From Candidatus Saccharimonadota bacterium (GTDB lineage: Bacteria > Patescibacteriota > Saccharimonadia > Saccharimonadales > Saccharimonadaceae): a DNA stretch of 64,000 bases. Below are positions 23,763 through 32,167 of the stretch, in pieces; positions within the stretch are counted from its first letter, which is position 1; the number at the start of each line of letters is the position of its first letter. The notes beneath the pieces are model-generated. The model made no database searches. It saw nothing but the letters and a program-made list of their open reading frames with translations, and was not told the DNA's origin. The translations under genes and the position numbers were made by a program. Location: positions 180,814 through 244,813 of the forward strand of contig JAQBRV010000002.1 in assembly GCA_028286285.1 (NCBI GenBank), in the 5' to 3' direction.

Positions 23763-24915
23763 CTAATTTCGTATATAGTTCACTATGTTCGCGCGCCATG
23801 CGATCCAGTGTAAATCGCTTTTCAAACGCGTCGCGACAATCTGTTCGCTGGAGACTATCGAGCCGAGTCATCGCTTTTATCAGCTCACCAGCGATGTCGC
23901 TAGTCTGACTATTAACTATAAAGCCAGTTTTTCCGTCTTCAATAATTTCTGTGGTAGCGCCAATGTCGAGCCCAATTACTGGAGTACCGCATGCCAGTGA
24001 CTCAATAGTTACCATGCCGAAGGGTTCGGCGAAGGTTGATGGTACGAGGAGCGCTTTGGCATTGCCGAGGAACTGTCGCTTCTCATTGTCAGATTTAATA
24101 TGCCCGACGTATTCGATAGTGTCACCGAGTTGGGGCACTACTTTATTCTGCCAATAGCTATCTTTGCTGTGCCCGGCGTAGTGTTTGCCGGCGATCTTGA
24201 GCTTTAGTGGTTTATTAGTGTGCTCATTGTAGCGTTTGATGGCCTCAATGGCGTAATGAACGCCCTTAGGTTCGATAATCCGTCCCAGGTAGGCTACGTA
24301 GTCATTTGAGGGTTCGTCAACCGGCTGAAGTCTATTAGGGTCGAGACCGTGGTAGATATTGGCAACCCAATTAGTATCGGGTGGCATACCTGCTCGCTGG
24401 GCGTACGACAGTGATATCCACGGTAGCTGGCTGTATTTCGGAAAGACGCTTTTATACCGAACTAAGAAGTTGAATGGGTCATGATGAGTAAAGACGACGG
24501 GCGTGTCGATCAGCTGCGCGAACGGCAGTGCGATGTCTTCCTCGTTGGTATAGATGTGAATGACATCGAGTTCTCCGCGCCGTGCCATGGCGTAGGCGTG
24601 AGCAATCAGCTCGGCCTGGACTTGGCGCGCCAAGCTAATAAAGGTAAAAGGATGCTTTTTTAGCAGATCGATATATGTATCACCCCGACCGGCCAGTTCT
24701 GTCTCGAAATACGACATATCCGCCGTGATATTTCGAACCTTCGTCTCGGCTGCGCCAGGGGTAAATAGCGTCACTTCCACATCAGAGTTGGCCAGATGCT
24801 CGGCTAGTTCAAGCGCTAGTCGACCAGGTGAAAAGATGACACGCGGCAAGATATCGCGCTGGATAAAAATATGTGGGACGACGAGTCCAACTCTAATTTT
24901 TGGTTTCGTCGTCAT
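23752..24915 (-). CDS. Glycosyltransferase family 4
   Basis: 387 residues, GT-B fold. N-terminal acceptor domain begins KIRVGLVVPHIF; C-terminal donor domain has YLGRIIEPKGVHYAIEA and the GT4 motif FAEPFGMVTIESLACGTPVIG with the catalytic Glu pair. Probably builds a surface polysaccharide or glycolipid; donor sugar unknown. Its ATG lies inside the end of a 32-codon frame that carries the operon's ribosome site. Confidence 0.9.
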   Translation of the reverse strand: MTTKPKIRVGLVVPHIFIQRDILPRVIFSPGRLALELAEHLANSDVEVTLFTPGAAETKVRNITADMSYFETELAGRGDTYIDLLKKHPFTFISLARQVQAELIAHAYAMARRGELDVIHIYTNEEDIALPFAQLIDTPVVFTHHDPFNFLVRYKSVFPKYSQLPWISLSYAQRAGMPPDTNWVANIYHGLDPNRLQPVDEPSNDYVAYLGRIIEPKGVHYAIEAIKRYNEHTNKPLKLKIAGKHYAGHSKDSYWQNKVVPQLGDTIEYVGHIKSDNEKRQFLGNAKALLVPSTFAEPFGMVTIESLACGTPVIGLDIGATTEIIEDGKTGFIVNSQTSDIAGELIKAMTRLDSLQRTDCRDAFEKRFTLDRMAREHSELYTKLATE

Positions 24916-24991
24916 CGAGGAAGCTTAGATCAAGCTCGCCACTATTTACTTCTGGCTCATCGTAGTAACCGTCAGCCTGTGTATCAGTCAT
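24893..24991 (-). CDS. Very short acidic ORF leading into the glycosyltransferase
   Basis: 32 codons (MTDTQADGYYDEPEV, ending LDDDETKN), highly acidic. It has better initiation signals than the next gene: TATACT, then AAGGAGAG five bases before the ATG. Its last 23 bases overlap the glycosyltransferase start in another frame, so ribosomes finishing it could restart on the ATG at 24915. It could be a genuine small protein or a coupling leader. Confidence 0.55.
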   Translation of the reverse strand: MTDTQADGYYDEPEVNSGELDLSFLDDDETKN

Positions 24992-25032
24992 ATGCTCTCC
25001 TTAGTATTACTGTTCGTAGTATAGCAAATTTT

Positions 25033-26028
25033 CTAATTTACGACGTTCTCAACCTTGATACCAGGACCCATAGTGGTACTGATACTGGTTGAGCGGACGT
25101 AGCTACCCTTGATACTTGATGGCTTTTGGCTTTGCAGACTATCGAAGAAGCTCTTAGCGTTCTCTTCGAGCTTGGCAGCGCCAAAGCTGACCTTACCAAC
25201 CGCTAGGTGGACAATCGCTTGTTTGTCGACACGGTATTCTACCTTGCCAGCCTTTGCTTCTGAGACAGCCTTAGCAACATCAGTTGCAACCGTACCACTC
25301 TTTGGGTTTGGCATCAGGCCACGTGGACCAAGCAGACGAGCGTACTTACCGAGTTTTGGCATGTACTGTGGAGTTGCAACCAGGATATCAAAGTCGATAA
25401 CTTCTTTATCAAGCTGTTTAATGAAGTTTTCGTCACCGACAACATCAGCTCCAGCTTTTTTAGCAGCAGCGTGGTCGCTTTCTGGAGCGAATACTGCTAC
25501 GCGGACAGTCTTACCGGTACCATTTGGCAATGAAACGGTGGCACGAATGTTTTGGTCGGCTTGACGAGGGTCAACACCGAGGCGAACGTGAATTTCAACT
25601 GAGGCGTCGAATTTGGTCGGGTTGGTCTTAACGGCAACTTCAAGCGCTTCTTTAAGGGTATATACCTTGTCTTTTTCAACATGCTCAGCCAGTTTTTGGT
25701 AGCTTTTGCCACGTCGTTCGATGAGCGGACGAGTGACAGGGCGTGGGCCTTTTTTCTTGACTTCTTCGGCTTCTGGATCTTGAGCTGTGGTGTCACCAGC
25801 TTCTTTGCGGGCTTCTTTTTCGGCCTTTTCAGTCACTTCTTTGATTGATTTTTCACTCCGCTTTCCGCTTTTAGCAACTAGCTTTTCAGCAGGGGCAGCT
25901 TCGGCTACGATAACTGCTGGTGCATCAGCACTCGCAATTGCAGCTTCAATCTCAGCGATTGTGTTTTTCTCAGTTACTTTAAGACCGAGGTCTTTTGCCT
26001 GTGCGAGCAGGTCGGCTTTCTTTGCCAT
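25033..26028 (-). CDS. rplA: Ribosomal protein uL1 with extra N-terminal domain
   Basis: 331 residues, about 100 longer than usual uL1. Residues 105-331 are a normal L1 (VTRPLIERRGKSYQKLAE, VRVAVFAPES, LGPRGLMPNPKSGTV). Residues 2-32 (ADLLAQAKDLGLKVTEKNT and following) look like the small Rho-N/HeH-type helical module; residues 33-104 are an Ala/Glu/Lys linker. Start chosen at the ATG at 26028, with AGAAAGGG upstream, because the frame above it lacks similarity. rplK is not adjacent. Confidence 0.95.
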   Translation of the reverse strand: MAKKADLLAQAKDLGLKVTEKNTIAEIEAAIASADAPAVIVAEAAPAEKLVAKSGKRSEKSIKEVTEKAEKEARKEAGDTTAQDPEAEEVKKKGPRPVTRPLIERRGKSYQKLAEHVEKDKVYTLKEALEVAVKTNPTKFDASVEIHVRLGVDPRQADQNIRATVSLPNGTGKTVRVAVFAPESDHAAAKKAGADVVGDENFIKQLDKEVIDFDILVATPQYMPKLGKYARLLGPRGLMPNPKSGTVATDVAKAVSEAKAGKVEYRVDKQAIVHLAVGKVSFGAAKLEENAKSFFDSLQSQKPSSIKGSYVRSTSISTTMGPGIKVENVVN

Positions 26029-26096
26029 AGGTGTAAACCCTTTCTGTGGTACAAACGACGTTTTACGGTCTCCCAACATTGATTGTTATGGTGTTA

Positions 26097-26411
26097 TTAT
26101 AGCACATTTATACGTTCTTCGGCAACCAGGACAGCCTCTTGAATGATAAGGAGTGGCAGCGTGATGCCAAAACTCAGTTCATCAATCTTAGGACGAAGCT
26201 CAGTATTGAGTGAGGCGTAATCTTGACTGAGCTTATAGGTGAGTTGCTTGATTTGGTTGCCTAGCGCGCGTTGATCGATCGTTTCATCATGCCGATATGT
26301 ATACCAGAGGCTATCAAGTGTATCAATAAGTTGCCGTGCAGCAGTCAATCGTTGATGAACATCGCTGTCTTCGTCGTCCTGGTCGTGTCCGTGAAAAAAT
26401 TCAGCTGACAT
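26097..26411 (-). CDS. Small helical protein of unknown function
   Basis: 104 residues from the ATG at 26411 (MSAEFFHGHDQDDEDSD). An acidic, His-rich N terminus precedes helices (QRLTAARQLIDTLDSLWY, IKQLTYKLSQDYASL). No Cys, no membrane helix, no recognised family. It is divergent from the FAD oxidase gene, and its stop is about 70 bases upstream of rplA. Confidence 0.6.
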   Translation of the reverse strand: MSAEFFHGHDQDDEDSDVHQRLTAARQLIDTLDSLWYTYRHDETIDQRALGNQIKQLTYKLSQDYASLNTELRPKIDELSFGITLPLLIIQEAVLVAEERINVL

Positions 26412-26492
26412 ATGTACGTTTAGTGTAAGGGTAATAAAACATATATTCAAGAGAGTTGCTTCTTGTGGTCGATTCGTATTATGCTAGTGGTT

Positions 26493-28151
26493 ATGGACGA
26501 GATAAAACAAACCTTAAAAACACGTGGTTTTAGTGGGGATATCGATGATTCGGCTGAGCGACTAGAATTTTATTCGCACGATGCATCGATGTTTGAGATC
26601 GTGCCGAAGCTCATCATTGCGCCGAAGACCGCTAAGGATGTATCTGTCGCCGTCACACTTGTGGCCGAGAGTAAGAAGCAGCACAAGGGTTTGTCGCTTA
26701 CTGCCCGCAGTGCCGGTACTGACATGAGCGGTGCGGCCATCAATGATTCGATCATCGTCGATTTCAATCGTCATCTCAATAAGATCATTTCCGTCAAAAA
26801 AGATCGCGCCGTCTCTCAGCCCGGTGCTTTTTTTAAGGATTTTGACAAAAAAACTGGATCGTATCTTTTGCCGAGCTACCCTGCCAGCAAAGATATGTGC
26901 ACAGTCGGCGGTATGGTCAATAATAATAGTGGAGGCGAGAAATCACTCGAATTCGGAAAGACCGATAAATACGTGCCAGCTTTAAAATTTGTCTTTGCCG
27001 ATGGTATCGAGCGGATTGTTAAACCACTCAAAAGAGACGAACTCAATGCCAAGATGGGTCAAGATGATTTCGAAGGTCGAGTGTACCGCGATATGTTTCA
27101 TTTGCTCGATACAAATTATGAGCAGATTAAAGCCGCCCGCCCAAATGTCAGCAAAGATTCAACTGGCTATCACCTGTGGAACGTCTGGGATAGAGAGAAA
27201 GGTATCTTTGACCTGACGCAGGTAATTATCGGTGCTCAAGGCACACTTGGTTTCACGACCGAGGCCACCTTCAAGCTCGTGCCGCGGCCGAAACACTCTG
27301 GCCTGCTGGTACTGTTTATGCGAGATATTGAAGAGCTCGGTGATCTCATAAAAACGGTGTTGAGTCATAAACCAGCCACCTTTGAGAGTTTCGATGATTC
27401 GACGCTATGGTTGAGTATTCGTTTTATGCCGAGTTTTCTCAAGCTACTGGGGCCGGTGCGCTTTATTCACCTCCTGCTCACCCTGATCCCCGATGGTCTG
27501 CAGCTGTTGCGCGGCATTCCAAAACTCATTCTGATGGTAGAATTTACGGCCGACACGGAGGAAGAAGTTAGGGCGAAGATTCACAAACTCCATAAGGAAC
27601 TCGCTCACGTCAAAGCCCGATATGAAATTAATGGCTTTGAAGAAGATGCCACTGAAGCCAAGGGCGAAAAGTTTTGGATTATGCGGCGCTATAGTTTCCA
27701 ACTGCTCCGCAGCAAAGTAAAAGACAAACACACAGCACCGTTTATTGATGACCTGGTCGTTAATCCAGAATATCTGCCTGAGTTTCTGCCCCGTATCCGT
27801 AGAATTATCAAGAAATACAAATTATTCGCTACGGTGGCTGGCCACATGGGTGACGGCAACTTTCACATCATTCCCCTCATGAACATCGAACGAGAATCAG
27901 AACGCAAAAAGCTGCTTCCAGCCATGAAGGAAGTTAATGAATTGGTGCTGAAATATCACGGCAGTCTTAGTGGCGAACATAACGACGGTCTGGTGCGCGG
28001 GCCGTGGCTGGAGCAAATGTATGGTCGTGACATGCTAGATATCTTTCGCGATACCAAACATATTTTCGATCCACAGAATATATTTAATCCTCATAAAAAA
28101 GCCAATGCTGATTGGGATTACAGCTACTCACATATTCGTAAGAAGTTTTAG
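26493..28151 (+). CDS. FAD-binding oxidoreductase, D-lactate/glycolate dehydrogenase type
   Basis: 552 residues from ATG 26493, ten bases after TATTAT. N-terminal PCMH FAD domain: ARSAGTDMSGAAINDSIIVDF-like loop, TVGGMVNNNSGGEKS for the pyrophosphate and IGAQGTLGFTTEATF. C-terminal FAD-oxidase domain: VAGHMGDGNFHIIPL and SGEHNDGL with the catalytic His residues, then FDPQNIFNPHKK. Oxidises a 2-hydroxy acid, most likely D-lactate. No membrane helix is clear, though LGPVRFIHLLLTLIP could attach to the membrane. The electron acceptor is not encoded nearby. Confidence 0.88.
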   Translation: MDEIKQTLKTRGFSGDIDDSAERLEFYSHDASMFEIVPKLIIAPKTAKDVSVAVTLVAESKKQHKGLSLTARSAGTDMSGAAINDSIIVDFNRHLNKIISVKKDRAVSQPGAFFKDFDKKTGSYLLPSYPASKDMCTVGGMVNNNSGGEKSLEFGKTDKYVPALKFVFADGIERIVKPLKRDELNAKMGQDDFEGRVYRDMFHLLDTNYEQIKAARPNVSKDSTGYHLWNVWDREKGIFDLTQVIIGAQGTLGFTTEATFKLVPRPKHSGLLVLFMRDIEELGDLIKTVLSHKPATFESFDDSTLWLSIRFMPSFLKLLGPVRFIHLLLTLIPDGLQLLRGIPKLILMVEFTADTEEEVRAKIHKLHKELAHVKARYEINGFEEDATEAKGEKFWIMRRYSFQLLRSKVKDKHTAPFIDDLVVNPEYLPEFLPRIRRIIKKYKLFATVAGHMGDGNFHIIPLMNIERESERKKLLPAMKEVNELVLKYHGSLSGEHNDGLVRGPWLEQMYGRDMLDIFRDTKHIFDPQNIFNPHKKANADWDYSYSHIRKKF

Positions 28152-28170
28152 TTGAATATGGGAATAACAA

Positions 28171-28195
28171 AATACACCGCACATAGCGGTGTATT
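28171..28195. terminator. Bidirectional terminator
   Basis: Perfect ten-bp stem AATACACCGC/GCGGTGTATT with loop ACATA between the convergent FAD oxidase and rplK genes; A-rich on the left side and T-rich on the right, so it can act in both directions. Confidence 0.85.
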
Positions 28196-28217
28196 TAATT
28201 GACGAAGATATTAGCTA

Positions 28218-28643
28218 TTAGCCTTCGACTTCAACACCCATTGAACGGGCGGTGCCGGCGATCACTTTGACGGCACCATCAACATCAATTGCGTTGAGGT
28301 GGTCTTTTTTGATCTCGGCGATTTCTTCGAGCTGAGCACGAGTGATTTTACCAACTTTGTCGGTGTGCGGCTTACCGCTTCCCTTTTTGATGCCAATTTT
28401 CTCACGAATCAGGTCATCAACTGGTTGTCCCAGAGAGTTCCAAGTAAATGAGCGGTCTTCGAACACCTGGAGGTGAACGATCACATCTTTGCCCATCATG
28501 TCTTTGGTAGCGTCGTTGAATGGGTTGATGAAGTCCATCATATTAAGACCCCATTGACCGAGGGTAGAGCCGACTGGAGGTCCAGCGGTCGCACGGCCTG
28601 CCGGCACGCGGAATTTAATATTTCCAATAATTTTCTTTGCCAT
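28218..28643 (-). CDS. rplK: Ribosomal protein uL11
   Basis: 141 residues: KFRVPAGRATAGPPVGSTLGQ at the N terminus, DVIVHLQVFEDRSFTW and the C-terminal GTPase-centre RNA-binding domain with DHLNAIDVDGAVKVIAGTARSMG. It stands alone, not next to rplA, unlike most bacteria. Confidence 0.98.
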   Translation of the reverse strand: MAKKIIGNIKFRVPAGRATAGPPVGSTLGQWGLNMMDFINPFNDATKDMMGKDVIVHLQVFEDRSFTWNSLGQPVDDLIREKIGIKKGSGKPHTDKVGKITRAQLEEIAEIKKDHLNAIDVDGAVKVIAGTARSMGVEVEG

Positions 28644-28793
28644 GATTTTCCTTCTTGTACTCAGTACTTATTACCGAGTGCGTAACTAGAATATTGTAGC
28701 GTATTTAGGGGTATTTATCAAGGTGGCAAAAAAGTACTTGCGGAGTGTATGTAAAAGGCATATGATTACATCAAAGACAGACGGAAGATCGAC

Positions 28794-29984
28794 ATGAAAA
28801 ATCCAGTAAATAAGCTGTACGACACGATACTCCCCGACCCGCAGACACTATGGGATCGAGGTGATGCAAATATGGAAGAAGTTGAGATTGACCAAGGACG
28901 GTACATGAATGTACCGTTTTTTGATATAGAAATCGAAGATGTAAAGCGACTTAAGCCTGGCCGTATTATTGATCATCTCGAGCGTGATATTGGAGAGTTT
29001 CATGGGTTTCGAGTCCGAACATCCGACGGTATAGATAGAGCCGCCAGGGTTTATAAACTCGATGACTTACATCGATCGCCATCTGACATGTATCTCCATG
29101 CCGATACTGCCTGGACGACACCAATAACTGGCCATAATGATTATGCGATTTCACGGCTTGCAAGCCAGACGGGACTCGATGCTGTCATTGTTGGAGCCGA
29201 ACATGGTACGAATAAATACCCATATCCTCTCGAATTACTCCGCGTTGGACATACGGCACTCAGAAGTACCGGCATTTCACTGGCCAAAAGCGCGCAGAGC
29301 TCCCAGCTAATCACGACACATCTTCGGGATGAATACCAGGGTGAACTTGGTTTGTCAAATAATATGCTTATGACCGGTGAATCGCGTGGATCGATGCTCG
29401 CCCCAGCGCATTATCCGTATGCAAAGTATTACGGAAATACCATCCTCTACAGTGATACAACTGCACCATGTGTGCCGGAAAAGATGTTTAGCGAGAAGGC
29501 GGATTCCCTACGCCTAGCAGCATGGCTTGGGTATGAGGCGGTCGGCGGCCTGATGCTCGGCATGGAAATTATGGGGCAGCAAGCGTTCAAGCGTCGTCTC
29601 GGCACAGTAGCTCTCAACCCGAATTTCGTCGTCAGCAATCTCATCGGTGTCGGACCAGCACTCTTTAGCGGTGAATTCGGCAAGTTTGCTGATTGGGTAC
29701 CACGTGATGCAGCGATGTTCTATTCGACCTTCAAAAATGATTTGTTCGCTAAGCCAGACGTCCTCCGCAGGCTCTATAAAGATCACGAGAATGTCTATAT
29801 ACGTACGCATAAGAGCGGTACACATGCCACATTAGCAAACGACAAGGTCATCGATGCAAAATCGATGCGTTTCAACGCCTTTCAAGCACTGTATGGTGCT
29901 AAGGGTAGTGCCATTTCACCACAGGAATTACGGGCTATATATGACATGCGAGTCGGCCACTCCAGACTCGAGCTCGCCGCTTAA
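28794..29984 (+). CDS. Putative alpha/beta-hydrolase-fold protein, lineage-specific
   Basis: 396 residues. The only clear catalytic signature is MTGESRGSML, a G-x-S-x-G nucleophile elbow with S197 and residues after it that fit a helix. WTTPITGHNDYAISRL and DAVIVGAEHGTN could be the preceding strand and oxyanion region, and RTHKSGTHAT near the end offers a His. A hydrophobic patch (AVGGLMLGMEIMG) follows the elbow. No signal peptide. GGAAG precedes the ATG. Substrate unknown. Confidence 0.6.
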   Translation: MKNPVNKLYDTILPDPQTLWDRGDANMEEVEIDQGRYMNVPFFDIEIEDVKRLKPGRIIDHLERDIGEFHGFRVRTSDGIDRAARVYKLDDLHRSPSDMYLHADTAWTTPITGHNDYAISRLASQTGLDAVIVGAEHGTNKYPYPLELLRVGHTALRSTGISLAKSAQSSQLITTHLRDEYQGELGLSNNMLMTGESRGSMLAPAHYPYAKYYGNTILYSDTTAPCVPEKMFSEKADSLRLAAWLGYEAVGGLMLGMEIMGQQAFKRRLGTVALNPNFVVSNLIGVGPALFSGEFGKFADWVPRDAAMFYSTFKNDLFAKPDVLRRLYKDHENVYIRTHKSGTHATLANDKVIDAKSMRFNAFQALYGAKGSAISPQELRAIYDMRVGHSRLELAA

Positions 29985-30001
29985 CAGCGAGTAATTTCAA
30001 T

Positions 30002-30031
30002 AAAAATGAACCACTAGCGAGGTTCATTTTT
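30002..30031. terminator. Bidirectional terminator
   Basis: Eleven-bp stem AAAAATGAACC/GGTTCATTTTT (30002-30012 with 30021-30031) with an eight-base loop between the hydrolase-like gene and nusG. Confidence 0.85.
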
Positions 30032-30042
30032 ATATATCAAAT

Positions 30043-30588
30043 TTAGACTTTTTTGACTTGCAGTGCATCAAGTTCGACAGGTGTGTCGCGGCCAAACATG
30101 CTGACCATGACCTTGATCTTACCCTTTTGGGTGTCAATCTCTGAGATAGCACCGTCGAAGCCTTTGAACGGGCCATCAGTGATCGAAACAACTTCGCCTT
30201 CGCGGAAGTCGATCTGGTGCTTTGGATCTTCCACGCCCATGCGCTTCTTGATCTTGGCAATTTCAGAGTCTGAGACGGGTGTTGGTTCAGTGCCGCTGCC
30301 GACAAAGCCAGTGACGCCAGGAGTATTACGGACGATGTACCAAGTTTCATCAGTCAGTTTCATTTCCACTAGAGCATAACCCTGGAAAATCTTAGCTTCA
30401 ATAACTTTACGTTTACCGTTTTTAATCTGGATCTGCTTTTCTTTCGGTACCATCACGTCGAAGATCTTATCGGCCATGTCGACGGCATTAATGCGCTGAC
30501 GAATACTATCAGCTACTTTCTCTTCGTAGCCGCTGTAGGTATGAATGGCATACCACTGCCTTGATGAATCGTATCGGTTTTTTGACAT
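30043..30588 (-). CDS. nusG: Transcription termination/antitermination factor NusG
   Basis: 181 residues. NGN domain: RQWYAIHTYSGYEEKV, then VPKEKQIQIKNGKRK and FQGYALVEM; C-terminal KOW domain with FREGEVVSITDGPFKGFDG. Links RNA polymerase to Rho or ribosomal S10. It follows secE by 14 bases, the common secE-nusG pairing. Confidence 0.97.
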   Translation of the reverse strand: MSKNRYDSSRQWYAIHTYSGYEEKVADSIRQRINAVDMADKIFDVMVPKEKQIQIKNGKRKVIEAKIFQGYALVEMKLTDETWYIVRNTPGVTGFVGSGTEPTPVSDSEIAKIKKRMGVEDPKHQIDFREGEVVSITDGPFKGFDGAISEIDTQKGKIKVMVSMFGRDTPVELDALQVKKV

Positions 30589-30602
30589 AGTTCCTTGTTC
30601 CT

Positions 30603-30932
30603 TTATCCTAATATTTGCTCAAATAAAAATTTAAATCCGGCGTCGAGCAATAGTACCATCACGACGAAGAAGCCAGTAAACAGCAGCACGGCGCCGGTCA
30701 GGCTCCAGGTGGCACCACGAGTTGGCCAACGGACTTGGCGCAGTTCCGCCCACGCACCTTTGAAATAGCGACCCATAGCTACAAATGGCCGTAGGATAAT
30801 GAATGGTGAACGGCTACTTGAGGCTGAGATCGTTGGCTCAGCTACTTTCGCTGCCTTTACCTTCTTTGAGGGTGTGTCACTGCTCGCTTTAATGCGAGTG
30901 ACTGTACTTGTGCTATCTTTTTTTGCTGCCAC
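30603..30932 (-). CDS. secE: Preprotein translocase subunit SecE with N-terminal extension
   Basis: 109 residues; the core (about 52-109) has the SecE helix YFKGAWAELRQVRWPTRG followed by one membrane helix (GAVLLFTGFFVVMVLLLDAG). The first 45 residues are Lys/Ser/Thr-rich and low-complexity, not found in minimal SecE. Partner of SecY encoded at 56510. Confidence 0.93.
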   Translation of the reverse strand: MAAKKDSTSTVTRIKASSDTPSKKVKAAKVAEPTISASSSRSPFIILRPFVAMGRYFKGAWAELRQVRWPTRGATWSLTGAVLLFTGFFVVMVLLLDAGFKFLFEQILG

Positions 30933-31033
30933 CTATTTAGGTCTCCCAATTAAAAAAGTTTGCTTAGTGCAAACTGTCAACTGCCAGTATATATCACTAG
31001 TGGGCACCCGTCAAGCATGGTATGATAAGAGGG

Positions 31034-32167
31034 ATGTTTACCGCGCTATTTATCGGGCTTCTGGGCGCCGTCGCTCTGGTTATTATTGTATCGTTTATTC
31101 GCCTTGAGCGTGCCATTCGGCGGCACACCTACCGCCCAACTTCGATTGATGTCGAGCTTCCGACTGTCAGTGTCTGTATCCCAGCTCGTAATGAAATGCA
31201 CGCCATGACTGAATGTCTGGAACGGGTGCTAGCTAGTGATTATCCAAAGCTCGAAATTATCGTGCTCGATGACAGCTCGGTCGACGACACCTCAGTTCTG
31301 ATCAAGTCATTCGCGCATGCCGGTGTCCGGTTTGTTGATGGTCGTGCCTTGCCTGACGGGTGGTTGGGTAAGAATAATGCCCTCCAGGGCCTCTTGGAAG
31401 AAGCCAGCGGGCGTTACATCTTATTTCTGGATGTTGACACAACTCTGAAACCGAGTAGCATCACGCGCATCGCAGAGCAGCTACTCGCTCATAACCTACC
31501 ACTTATTTCGGTAATGCCACAGCGTGAGGATGGTTTGCGAGCGAGTATATTTCTCGGTACTCTACGCTATTTCTGGATACTCTTCATGGGAAGTGATAAA
31601 AATCCAGCCGTCAGCGCAGCAACATGGTTGGTGTCTCGCGAGAAGTTACTGGCTATCGGCGGCCTTACTGAGTATAAAGACCACACCCAGCCTGAAATTG
31701 AGGTTGCCAAAGCCCTTGATGCGGTTAATGGCAGTCAATTGATCATTAGTAACAAAGATCTCGGCGTGAGCTATGAAAAAAAATGGACATCACAGGTGGA
31801 GACAAGTATCCGCTTGTTGCGACCGCTGTTTAGAAACAGCCTCAGTGCATCTCTTGTTGTATTCTTGCTGTGCTTTGTCGCTATTTTTCCCATTGCAAGC
31901 TTGATTTCATTCGTTGTCCTCGGGAACATTTTTGGCGTTTATCTGGCCAGCATCGTACTCCTGCTCACCACCATACTATCACTACGCTACTTTAAGGTCG
32001 CCTGGCGCTATGGCTGGTGGCTCGGTGCGATCCATTGGCCCTACGTTGTCCTCCAGGAAGCAATACTAACGCTCGTCAGTATTATCACCTATGCCCGCAA
32101 TGCGGTTACCTGGAAAGGTCGTCCGATACGAAACGGTCGCCGCAGCAAATTATTTTTTGAGAGGTAA
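31034..32167 (+). CDS. Glycosyltransferase family 2, membrane-bound
   Basis: 381 residues. One N-terminal membrane helix, then the GT-A domain: VSVCIPARNE, IIVLDDSSVDD, the DxD motif in LFLDVDTTL, and three or four C-terminal helices. Processive or lipid-linked sugar transfer at the inner membrane face is likely. TATGAT at 31021-31026 is seven bases before ATG 31034; the ATG inside that box is rejected as a start. Its end overlaps the convergent kinase stop by 18 bases. Confidence 0.9.
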   Translation: MFTALFIGLLGAVALVIIVSFIRLERAIRRHTYRPTSIDVELPTVSVCIPARNEMHAMTECLERVLASDYPKLEIIVLDDSSVDDTSVLIKSFAHAGVRFVDGRALPDGWLGKNNALQGLLEEASGRYILFLDVDTTLKPSSITRIAEQLLAHNLPLISVMPQREDGLRASIFLGTLRYFWILFMGSDKNPAVSAATWLVSREKLLAIGGLTEYKDHTQPEIEVAKALDAVNGSQLIISNKDLGVSYEKKWTSQVETSIRLLRPLFRNSLSASLVVFLLCFVAIFPIASLISFVVLGNIFGVYLASIVLLLTTILSLRYFKVAWRYGWWLGAIHWPYVVLQEAILTLVSIITYARNAVTWKGRPIRNGRRSKLFFER

